NCBI GenBank assembly: GCA_003242645.1
Contig: QGVC01000146.1
Span: forward strand, 1-8,474
Length of the DNA: 8,474 nucleotides
DNA from: Pseudomonadota bacterium
Lineage (GTDB): Bacteria; Pseudomonadota; Alphaproteobacteria; Rhizobiales; Hyphomicrobiaceae
Direction of reading: 5' to 3'
Shown here in pieces: positions 1-5,831 of the stretch. Below the pieces are notes generated by a model, which worked only from the letters and a program-made list of their open reading frames with translations, ran no database searches and was not told the DNA's origin. Every line of letters begins with the position of its first letter. Position 1 is the first letter of the stretch. Both the position numbers and the translations under genes were made by a program.

Positions 1-15
1 CTTGTGACCAAGGGA

Positions 16-798
16 TTAAATCCTGGTAGTTAGATCGTGCTCCATAAAATCAGGCAGAGCAACCCAGCCGCTTCGCTTCTGCAGGGGAGGCCCAGTCGGA
101 GTCGGGGTCGGGGCCGCGCGATCGAACGCGCCGAAGGTGATCAGGCCGGCAAAGAAGCCCCCGAGATGCGCTTCCCACGCCACGCCCTGCTCCCCGAGCC
201 CGCCAAATCCAATCGAGAAGATGAAATTCAACAGGACCCACAGGGCAACGGTGAACAGGACACGCCGATCGCGCAGCATTTCTCCTAAGTCCATCCGTGG
301 CACCTCGCGGGCGCCCTCCGGTATCAGCCCTGCGCCGCCGCGGTCGATGGCATTGAACAGGAACCGCAGCAGCCCACCCAGCATGCCGGACACAGCACCC
401 GAGGCTCCGACCATCGGCGCCAGCAGTCCAGGATTGAGCGCCAGGAACGTGAGCGCGCCTGCAACCCCACACAGTGTGCTGAACGCCAGAAAACGCACCG
501 TCCCGATGCGGCGAGCCAGCGGCGTCCCGAACGCCAGTAACCAGGCGCTGTTCACCAGGAGGTGAAACAGGTCGCCGTGCACGAACATGTGAGTGAAGAA
601 GGAGGTAACACCGGTCAACCCGCCGCCAGGCAGCTCGAACGGGCTGCCGCCATAGCGCGCCGGAATGAACCCGAGGGTTAGAACGAGGTACGCGTCATCC
701 AGATCGGACAGGAAGGCGCGAACGATATGGACCAGGGCGAATGCGGCGAGCAAGCCCAGGACGACGTACGGAGCGTTAACGAACGGCTCTTGGCGCAC
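16..798 (-). CDS. Rhomboid family intramembrane serine protease
   Basis: Polytopic inner-membrane protease that cleaves substrates within or next to their transmembrane helices; its substrate cannot be told from sequence. In the 260-residue product, the HxxxN pair of the second core helix is His79/Asn83 within FHLLVN. The nucleophile is Ser133 in GASGAVSG and the catalytic His is His211 in WEAHLGG, so the Ser-His dyad is complete. Hydrophobic segments lie at about 9-27, 78-92, 100-120, 127-150, 180-198 and 212-225. The tail after residue 225 is a short Pro-Thr repeat and a polar end. I chose GTG at 798 because AAGGA lies 7 bases upstream and the product then begins VRQEPFVNAPYVV, as in alphaproteobacterial rhomboids; the frame stays open to an ATG at 966 but that extension has no family character. 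A weak TTGCCC-17-TACATG promoter (853 to 825) is possible. Family call is firm, start less so. Confidence 0.93.
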   Translation of the reverse strand: MRQEPFVNAPYVVLGLLAAFALVHIVRAFLSDLDDAYLVLTLGFIPARYGGSPFELPGGGLTGVTSFFTHMFVHGDLFHLLVNSAWLLAFGTPLARRIGTVRFLAFSTLCGVAGALTFLALNPGLLAPMVGASGAVSGMLGGLLRFLFNAIDRGGAGLIPEGAREVPRMDLGEMLRDRRVLFTVALWVLLNFIFSIGFGGLGEQGVAWEAHLGGFFAGLITFGAFDRAAPTPTPTGPPLQKRSGWVALPDFMEHDLTTRI

Positions 799-920
799 CA
801 ACCGGTCCTTCTTCAGGTTGCCTTCATGTAAAGAGCCTTCACCATCCGGGCAACTCCTCAGGACGTAAGAGCCGCAGGCGAAACTGCTGGCATGAATTCT
901 GCTCACCTTTGAATCCTGAG

Positions 921-955
921 AGCACCAGAGACCGAAAGCAACTTCGGCTGGTGCT
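921..955. other. Bulged hairpin in the rhomboid/PAS divergent gap
   Basis: An outer 8-bp stem (AGCACCAG 921-928 with CTGGTGCT 948-955) stacks on an inner 5-bp stem (CCGAA 932-936 with TTCGG 943-947). A 3-base bulge (929-931) lies on one side only and the loop is 6 bases. All pairs are Watson-Crick. There is no T-run on either side, so it does not look like an intrinsic terminator. It lies 81 bases before the chosen PAS start and 122 bases before the rhomboid start, and so could be a leader structure or a protein-binding dyad. Nothing else recognisable is seen in 799-1036. Confidence 0.5.
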
Positions 956-1036
956 TGGAGCAACAATAAACGAGGGAATTTCGTGGTCGAGCAAGGGGGA
1001 CAATGGGGTGAAGCGTTTCCCCTTCAGGTGAACCGG

Positions 1037-1669
1037 ATGAAGAATGACACGAGCCTGACCCTCTTTCATTACTGGAACGGGCTCAGGGGCTCGCGCATCG
1101 CGCCCCAACGGCTCGAAATCGAACCGGCCCACATTGCCGGCATCCTTCCCCTAGTTTTCGTTTTGGAGCGGATGAACTTCGAGGCGTACCGGTTCCGCAT
1201 TGCCGGTACGAGGCTCTGCGAGCAGTTCGGTTGCGAGCTCCGCCGTCGCAATTTTCTCGGGTTTTGGTCGCCGGAGGATCGTTTCACGTTGAAGCGGATG
1301 TTGGCCTCAATCTCGCAGGAGGGACTGGCTGGGTTGCTCGAGCTGCAGGCGTCGGCACCAGGCAAGAATCCGGTCCCGATTGAGATGCTCATCTTGCCCC
1401 TGACACATGCCGGCGAGGTGATCGACCGGTTCATCGGATCGATGAGCACCGAAGTGGGATCGCGATACAACGAAATGAAACACCTCCATCAGCTCCGGCT
1501 GGTGCGCCACGAGCTGTTCAGGCCCGACGACGTGTCATCCGGACGACAGCTCTCCGCATGGTGGCCCCTGTCAGAAGTCCGTAATGCGCGTCTCGTTCAG
1601 GTCAAGCAGCGCAGCTTCCGCGTCTATGAAGGCGGGCGATCGAGCCGAGCCGGCTCCCACAAGGATTGA
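1037..1669 (+). CDS. PAS domain-containing protein (PAS_5 / DUF1457 type)
   Basis: A 210-residue soluble protein with one PAS-like domain and no visible kinase, GGDEF, EAL or DNA-binding domain, so it probably acts as a sensor or adaptor; ligand and partner are unknown. The family pattern is clear: an N-terminal YWNGLRGSRIAPQRLEIEP block (12-30), the IAGILPLVFVLE strand (33-44), FRIAGTRLCEQFG (53-65), NFLGFW (72-77), and the later strand LPLTHAGEVIDRFIGSMS (about 120-137). The last 40 residues are basic and look disordered. ATG 1037 has AGGTGA ending 5 bases upstream and starts at the usual family position. An in-frame GTG at 983 also has a fair RBS (GAGGGA, 5-base spacing) and would add 18 residues without family character. 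Single PAS_5 proteins are common in alphaproteobacteria. It is transcribed divergently from the rhomboid gene; no functional link is evident. Confidence 0.82.
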   Translation: MKNDTSLTLFHYWNGLRGSRIAPQRLEIEPAHIAGILPLVFVLERMNFEAYRFRIAGTRLCEQFGCELRRRNFLGFWSPEDRFTLKRMLASISQEGLAGLLELQASAPGKNPVPIEMLILPLTHAGEVIDRFIGSMSTEVGSRYNEMKHLHQLRLVRHELFRPDDVSSGRQLSAWWPLSEVRNARLVQVKQRSFRVYEGGRSSRAGSHKD

Positions 1670-2253
1670 AAGCGCCCTCCTCGCTCGCCGACACTGACCA
1701 TCAATTTTGGCAAGCCGGATTACCCTTCCTTAACAGCTCGCTGCGATACTCGATCCCACAGGCAAAAGGACCTCAGGCCACCGGCCACGATCACCCGGCT
1801 GCAGTGCTCTGCAGGACCGAACAGTAGTGCGATTGCGAGCTGCCCATGGTTTCGACGCCGACCGCCGCATGTGCCCTCGAGAATACCGGTGGCCCGGCTG
1901 CGCAAGCCACACCTGTATCGAACGCTTCGCTCAAAATGGACATTGGGAAGGAAACGCTGCCGAAAACGGACGACGAAGCTTTAGCCGGCAAGCCTCGTGC
2001 CAAGGTCATCCGTCATCACACTGAAAAGTGCGGTCTCGATTCTCCCGACGTCCAGAGCGCGATGACGAGCGGTGCTCCTTCCTCTGATCCGGCTTTGTCC
2101 CCGCAGCTGGGGATGAATGACCGTCCCGGGACGGGGCAACACGATTTCGTCGCAATGGAGCGGCAGCTTGACAGGAAAAGTCTAGCGGACGGTCCGGGGC
2201 TTTTCAGAGGGTTCCTCGGAGCGTGTAGCGAGTTGTGGGTGGGGTTGCGTGTC
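1670..2253. other. Gene-poor interval of about 580 bases
   Basis: No convincing gene, RNA or mobile element is seen here. The reading frame of the following peptidase stays open back to an ATG at 1846. Those 136 extra codons give a low-complexity polar stretch with no domain, and they precede what is clearly a signal peptide, so I treat them as chance openness in GC-rich DNA. Short leftward frames here (1791-2009, 2016-2324) lack family features. A CTGCAG direct repeat (1799-1804 and 1809-1814) separated by four bases is the only local repeat noticed. A CTTGAC box at 2167 may be the promoter of the next gene. Confidence 0.5.
2167..2196 (+). promoter_or_regulatory. Possible -35 box for the BTLCP peptidase gene
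   Basis: CTTGACA at 2167-2173 matches the alphaproteobacterial -35 consensus CTTGAC. The hexamer 17 bases downstream (2191-2196, GGTCCG) is a poor -10, which keeps confidence low. A start of transcription near 2203 would leave about a 50-base leader before ATG 2254 and would exclude the long upstream extension of the reading frame. Confidence 0.25.
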
Positions 2254-2892
2254 ATGCGAGTCAAGGCTCTCATGCTCATTGTCATTTCCGGGTTGCTCCA
2301 TGCTGGCAGCGCAGCCGCGGACAACTCGAGAATGAGAGCCGCAGAGCAGTCCGCGCTTTATATGCGCGTGTTCGGGCAAGCCGTTCCGCCCTTCGGTTTC
2401 ATTGAATTCTGCAACAAGATGCCGAGCGAGTGCACCCCAGGGCCGCGAAGCGATCGCCGCTTCCATGCCACCCCGGAGCGCTTGAGCGAGCTCGACGAGG
2501 TCAACAGGTACGTCAACCGCAAAATTCGTCCTGCGACTGATTACGAGTTGTACGGCGTCAATGAGAAGTGGACCTTGCCCACCGATCGGGGCGACTGTGA
2601 GGACTATGCGCTGTTGAAGCGGAAAATCCTCATCGAGCGTGGATGGCCGCCCAGCGCCCTGCTTTTGACCGTTGTGCGCGATGAGCTGGGAGAAGGCCAC
2701 GCAGTGCTCACTGCGCGCACCGCCCAGGGCGACTTCATCCTCGATAACAAGGTCGACGAGGTGATGCTCTGGTACATGAAGCCATACGAGTACATCATGC
2801 GGCAGTCGTTCCTGGACCCGAGGGTTTGGGTTTCGCTCAACCCGCAGGCATACTCGCCGGCTGCCATTGCCGTCGTCCGCAACAGGCACTGA
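2254..2892 (+). CDS. Periplasmic transglutaminase-like cysteine peptidase (BTLCP, LapG-like)
   Basis: A 212-residue exported protein of the BTLCP/DUF920 family (PF06035), the family that holds LapG, the calcium-dependent protease that releases large adhesins from the cell surface. Residues 1-22 form a signal peptide (MRVK, hydrophobic core, cleavage after about AGSAAA). The catalytic triad is Cys115 in RGDCEDYALLKR, His149 in GEGHAVLTA and Asp164 in FILDN. Asp114 and Glu116 flank the Cys, as in the calcium site described for LapG. Other family blocks are VFGQAVPPFGFIEFC (39-53) and the VNRYVN helix (83-88). ATG 2254 is chosen because it starts the signal peptide; the upstream G-rich run (2237-2244) is only a poor RBS, and GTG 2239 or TTG 2245 are alternatives. 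No LapD-like c-di-GMP receptor or large adhesin gene lies in the window, so the substrate is unknown. A terminator-like hairpin follows 14 bases after the stop. Confidence 0.88.
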   Translation: MRVKALMLIVISGLLHAGSAAADNSRMRAAEQSALYMRVFGQAVPPFGFIEFCNKMPSECTPGPRSDRRFHATPERLSELDEVNRYVNRKIRPATDYELYGVNEKWTLPTDRGDCEDYALLKRKILIERGWPPSALLLTVVRDELGEGHAVLTARTAQGDFILDNKVDEVMLWYMKPYEYIMRQSFLDPRVWVSLNPQAYSPAAIAVVRNRH

Positions 2893-2906
2893 GACTTCGC
2901 CGCGAA

Positions 2907-2947
2907 AAGCCCAGCTCCCCTCGTGCCTCAAGAGGGGAGCCGGGCTT
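2907..2947 (+). terminator. Terminator-like hairpin after the BTLCP gene
   Basis: A 16-bp stem with one A/C mismatch: the left arm 2907-2922 (core AGCCCAGCTCCCCTC) pairs with the right arm 2932-2947 (core GAGGGGAGCCGGGCT) around a 9-base loop. It starts 14 bases after the peptidase stop. No real T-run follows on the + strand (only TTT at 2956-2958), so termination may be inefficient or need Rho. On the - strand the stem is followed by a short T-run (from 2908-2905), so the element could also act on leftward transcripts. Confidence 0.65.
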
Positions 2948-2995
2948 CGGGCGCGTTTGGAACCCCACGCGGGACACGTGGTTGCTGAAGCAGGT

Positions 2996-3013
2996 TTCCT
3001 CGTAAGTGAGGAG
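2996..3013 (+). promoter_or_regulatory. Small hairpin enclosing the zinc-ribbon gene's RBS
   Basis: TCCTC (2997-3001) pairs perfectly with GAGGA (3008-3012), with G-T wobble pairs on both ends (2996/3013 and 3002/3007) and a TAAG loop. The right arm is the Shine-Dalgarno sequence GAGGAG (3008-3013), which sits 8 bases before ATG 3022. Folding in mRNA would hide the RBS. The stem is short, so it may equally reflect the pyrimidine/purine composition. Confidence 0.4.
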
Positions 3014-3021
3014 TCGGCGCC

Positions 3022-3174
3022 ATGGTTGTTCGCAAGGGCGAAACAGCCCTCGAGACGGGCGATTACCAATGCCGGAACTGCCACGCCCGCGTGTACCTCG
3101 AAAGGGGCGAGATCATCCCTCAGTGCCCCAACTGCGGTAATGACACCTTCGACACCCGGTACCCCGACCCGTAA
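3022..3174 (+). CDS. Small zinc-ribbon protein (50 aa)
   Basis: A 50-residue protein that is essentially one treble-clef/zinc-ribbon fold. Two CxxC knuckles, Cys17-Cys20 (CRNC) and Cys35-Cys38 (CPNCG), are separated by 14 residues and would bind one zinc ion. The order GDYQC..C, a hydrophobic-basic strand, then PQCPNCG resembles the C-terminal ribbon of 'zinc ribbon-containing' (DUF1451-like) proteins. It has no signal peptide or membrane segment, so it is cytoplasmic. The start is well supported by GAGGAG at 3008-3013 with 8-base spacing. The role is not known; such ribbons usually contact nucleic acid or protein. It lies after the hairpin that closes the peptidase gene, so it probably has its own promoter or depends on read-through, and its stop is 12 bases from the stop of the convergent glucan gene. 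Confidence 0.85.
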   Translation: MVVRKGETALETGDYQCRNCHARVYLERGEIIPQCPNCGNDTFDTRYPDP

Positions 3175-3186
3175 GGGGACTCATCA

Positions 3187-4797
3187 TCAGAATGGATGGT
3201 GCTGATAGAGCACGGTCTCGCTCAATGCCTCGCCATTGAGACGCAAGTAGATCCTCATTTCGACAGGATCTGTACCGTCGACAGTGAGGTCAAACTGAGC
3301 GCGCCAATGACCAGGAACATCGTTGGGAACGGCCTCGGTGAAGACGTGAGACACCACGCCCCGTGATACCGTGATGACGGCCTCGGGGAGCGTGCCCGTC
3401 GGCAACCCCTCGAGCGGCCCGCCCAGAAATTCCACGACAAACTTCCGAACCCCAGCGGGACGCGGCTTGCCAGGCTCACCACCCCTCCCGATCCTCAAAG
3501 CAACAGCCCGCGCAAGGGGTCCGGGTTCGGGCTCCTCCGCTTGCCAGTAGAGCCTGTAGCGGTAGGTGCGAGACTGCCCCGCAACCGCTGGCTCGGCCGG
3601 AACCCAAGCAGCGACGATGTTGTCGTGAATCTCGTCGTCGGTCGGGATCTCGATGAGTTGCACCGCCCCCTTGCCCCAAGCCCCGATGGGCTCCACCCAC
3701 AGGCTCGGCCGGCGCTCGTAGGCCACGCCATCCAGATAGTGGTCGACGTTGCGATCACGCTGCATGAGGCCGAAACCGCGAGGGTTTTCATCGGCGAAAG
3801 CGGAGGTGATGGTGCGCGGCGGGTTGTTGAGCGGCCGCCAGATGCGCTCGCCGGCACCGGTCCACATGGCCAGCCCATCCGAGTCATGCACCTCGGGACG
3901 CCAGTCGATGCCCTCCGGCTTCTTCTTTTCCGAGTACCAGTACATCGAGGTCAGCGGCGCAATGCACAGCCGTTGAACGTCGCGGCGCAGATGAATCTCC
4001 TTCTCGATGTCCATGGTTACGGCCCGATCACGCCGCATCACGAAGCGGAAAGCGCCAGTGACGCTTGGCCCCTCGAGCAGGGCGTAGACGGTGACCTCGT
4101 TGGACCCATCTGCCGGAGCCTCAATGTAGAAGTTCGTGAAATCCGGGAATTCCTCGGCCACCCCGGCGACGGCCGGATCAATTGCGATGCCGCGGGCCGA
4201 AATGCCGTACTGATAATCGGAGCCGATGGCGCGGAAGTACGAGGCGCCAAGGAAGGCGACCCAATCATTCTTCCGCCAGTCGAGCGGCTTGCCATCCCGC
4301 CCCGGATGACCAAACCGGCTCTCCTGAAAGCGGAAGCCTGCAAATCCGGCAGACTCGGGCAGCTTCCTCGCCGGCGATGACGCCGGCATCTCGAAATATT
4401 CGGGCAAATAAAGAATCTCCCGTGCCTCCCCGCCGAAAACGGCATGCATCGTGACCGTTTTCGGGAAGAACTGCCCGAGGTGAAAGAATGTCACCGGGAA
4501 CTGACCCGGACCATCGGCAAACAGTGCGTATTCGGGCTTGAAGCGCAACTTGCCGTGCTCGGCGTAATCGATCTGCTGCACGATCTCCGGCGCCGGCCGA
4601 GGCGGAGGGACATAGGGCTCCTTGGCGAGTGCACGCGCCTTTTGCTTCAGCCAATCATAGGAGAAGGGAAACTTCTCACCAAACTTCAGGCCAGCCATTG
4701 CACGTGCCGGCAAAGCGAATCCTCCAAGTGCGAGCGCTGCCAGGAGCGCACGACCGGAGTTGACGATCACCGTCCGGCGATCGACACCTTTCACCAT
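3187..4797 (-). CDS. Periplasmic glucan biosynthesis protein, OpgG/OpgD (MdoG/MdoD) family
   Basis: A 536-residue member of the MdoG family (PF04349), whose proteins act in the periplasm on beta-glucan backbones made by OpgH to form osmoregulated periplasmic glucans. The N-terminus is a likely Tat leader: DRR at 6-8, a hydrophobic stretch 16-30, and an ARA cleavage site ending at 33. A Tat leader is the E. coli OpgD arrangement rather than OpgG, so I do not choose between the names. Family blocks include FPFSYDWL (43-50), FFHLGQFFP (104-112), PLTSMYWYSE (281-290), the EVHDSDGLAMW block (302-312), RPLNNP (321-326), GFGLMQRDR (341-349) and LIEIPTDDE (381-389), with acidic residues 305, 307, 387 and 388 as candidate active-site residues. 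E. coli OpgD was shown to be a beta-1,2-glucanase (GH186), so a hydrolytic role is possible. Length is normal for the family. ATG 4797 has GAGG 7 bases upstream. No opgH gene is adjacent in the window. Confidence 0.93.
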   Translation of the reverse strand: MVKGVDRRTVIVNSGRALLAALALGGFALPARAMAGLKFGEKFPFSYDWLKQKARALAKEPYVPPPRPAPEIVQQIDYAEHGKLRFKPEYALFADGPGQFPVTFFHLGQFFPKTVTMHAVFGGEAREILYLPEYFEMPASSPARKLPESAGFAGFRFQESRFGHPGRDGKPLDWRKNDWVAFLGASYFRAIGSDYQYGISARGIAIDPAVAGVAEEFPDFTNFYIEAPADGSNEVTVYALLEGPSVTGAFRFVMRRDRAVTMDIEKEIHLRRDVQRLCIAPLTSMYWYSEKKKPEGIDWRPEVHDSDGLAMWTGAGERIWRPLNNPPRTITSAFADENPRGFGLMQRDRNVDHYLDGVAYERRPSLWVEPIGAWGKGAVQLIEIPTDDEIHDNIVAAWVPAEPAVAGQSRTYRYRLYWQAEEPEPGPLARAVALRIGRGGEPGKPRPAGVRKFVVEFLGGPLEGLPTGTLPEAVITVSRGVVSHVFTEAVPNDVPGHWRAQFDLTVDGTDPVEMRIYLRLNGEALSETVLYQHHPF

Positions 4798-4842
4798 ACC
4801 CGAACCTCAGCTTGTTGCGTTGCGCGAAGCCTTGGACTCAGC

Positions 4843-4857
4843 ATGTTTGTCAAACAT
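4843..4857. promoter_or_regulatory. Perfect dyad in the glucan/SDR divergent gap: candidate operator with embedded -35 box
   Basis: ATGTTTG (4843-4849), one central base, then CAAACAT (4851-4857): all seven pairs match. Read on the - strand the centre is TTGACA (4853 to 4848), a consensus -35 box, 51 bases before the glucan gene start; the hexamer 17 bases further (4830 to 4825, GCTTCG) is a poor -10. A regulator bound here would cover that -35 element. The 170-base gap (4798-4967) separates two divergent genes, so both could be affected. The regulator is not identified; no transcription factor gene is in the window. Confidence 0.45.
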
Positions 4858-4967
4858 ATGGCAGGCGCCGACGGACTTTGCCGCTCGCGCGCTCCTTTCC
4901 CTTGGAGTCCTGAGGAGCTATCCTCCCCTGCCCGAATAGTTGGGCCGGCATAAACAGGGATAATCGC

Positions 4968-5714
4968 ATGACGGGTGTTCTCATTGTGACGGGCGGCAGC
5001 CGCGGCATCGGTGCTGCCACAGCAAAGCTCGGCGGTGCACGCGGATATAAGGTCGCGGTCAACTACAATCGTAACCCGGCGCACGCCGAGGCTGTCGTCA
5101 ACGAGATCGAGAAAGCCGGCGGGCGTGCCATCGCCGTTCAGGGAGACGTGAGTCGTGAGGACGACGTCGTGCGGCTGTTTGAAACCGTTGACCGGGAGCT
5201 TGGCCCAGTCACGGCCCTCTTCAACAACGCCGGCATTGTTCATCTGATGAAGCCGATCACCGAGGTGGTGGCGTCGGAGCTCGATGAGATGTGGCGCGTC
5301 AACATCACGAGCCAGTTCCTGTGCGCGCGCGAAGCGGCCAAACGCATGTCCACCAAGCTCGGTGGCAAGGGTGGTGCTATCGTCAACATGTCATCGGCGG
5401 CAGCCCGGCTGGGCGGCGCCAACGGCTCTCTCAGCTATGCCGCTTCAAAAGGTGCCATCGATACATTCACGACCGGGCTCGCTCTCGAGCTTGCACCTCA
5501 GGGCATTCGCGTGACGGCGGTGCGACCCGGCCTCATCGAGACGACCATTCACGACGACATGGGAGACAAGGAACGCCTGGCGAAGCTCGGCCCCACGGTG
5601 CCATTAGGGCGGACAGGCAAGCCGGAGGAAGTTGCCGAAGTCGTCCTCTTTCTGCTTTCGCCACAAGCCTCTTACGTCACCAACACCATCATCGATATCG
5701 GCGGAGGCCGGTGA
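4968..5714 (+). CDS. SDR family NAD(P)-dependent oxidoreductase (YgfF-like)
   Basis: A 248-residue classical short-chain dehydrogenase/reductase; the substrate is unknown. The cofactor site is TGGSRGIG (8-15), with NYNRN (32-36) after the second strand, whose Arg favours NADP(H), and GDVS (59-62). NNAG is at 86-89. The catalytic set is Asn112, Ser142/143 (IVNMSS), Tyr157 and Lys161 (YAASK). The product loop RPGLIETTIH (186-195) and the C-terminal IDIGGGR are typical. Overall wording, including KGAIDTFTTGLALELAPQGIR, closely resembles E. coli YgfF as I remember it, an SDR of undefined physiological role; glucose 1-dehydrogenase-like or 3-ketoacyl-ACP reductase-like annotation is the usual alternative. 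ATG 4968 has AGGGA with 7-base spacing. Length is normal. It is divergent from the glucan gene and 117 bases upstream of the acylase gene on the same strand, possibly co-transcribed; no terminator is evident between them. Confidence 0.93.
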   Translation: MTGVLIVTGGSRGIGAATAKLGGARGYKVAVNYNRNPAHAEAVVNEIEKAGGRAIAVQGDVSREDDVVRLFETVDRELGPVTALFNNAGIVHLMKPITEVVASELDEMWRVNITSQFLCAREAAKRMSTKLGGKGGAIVNMSSAAARLGGANGSLSYAASKGAIDTFTTGLALELAPQGIRVTAVRPGLIETTIHDDMGDKERLAKLGPTVPLGRTGKPEEVAEVVLFLLSPQASYVTNTIIDIGGGR

Positions 5715-5831
5715 TCCATCGATCTCCGTGCTGGGACCTTTTCCGGCGCGCCTGCGTTCTGACCTCGTCACCGCAGCGCCATGTTCATCGGGCGCAGAAC
5801 CATCGCAGGTTCAACTACTCCGGAAAGCCGC

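Noticed and set aside
799..966. N-terminal extension of the rhomboid to ATG 966
   Set aside because: The extra 56 residues lack family character, would cover the hairpin at 921-955, and a good RBS sits just before GTG 798.
1799..1814. CTGCAG direct repeat with a 4-base spacer
   Set aside because: Two copies of a 6-base palindrome in GC-rich DNA are not enough to claim a site.
2182..3084. 300-codon open frame on the - strand over the BTLCP gene
   Set aside because: It is the antisense shadow of a clear family gene, runs through the terminator-like hairpin and the start of the zinc-ribbon gene, and shows no domain.
3541..4380. 279-codon open frame on the + strand inside the glucan gene
   Set aside because: Antisense shadow of the OpgG/OpgD-family gene; its product has no recognisable motif.
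4912..4925. GAGGA-GCTA-TCCTC hairpin before the SDR gene
   Set aside because: Only 5 bp, no T-run, and too far from the ATG at 4968 to hide its RBS; it is weaker than the dyad at 4843-4857.
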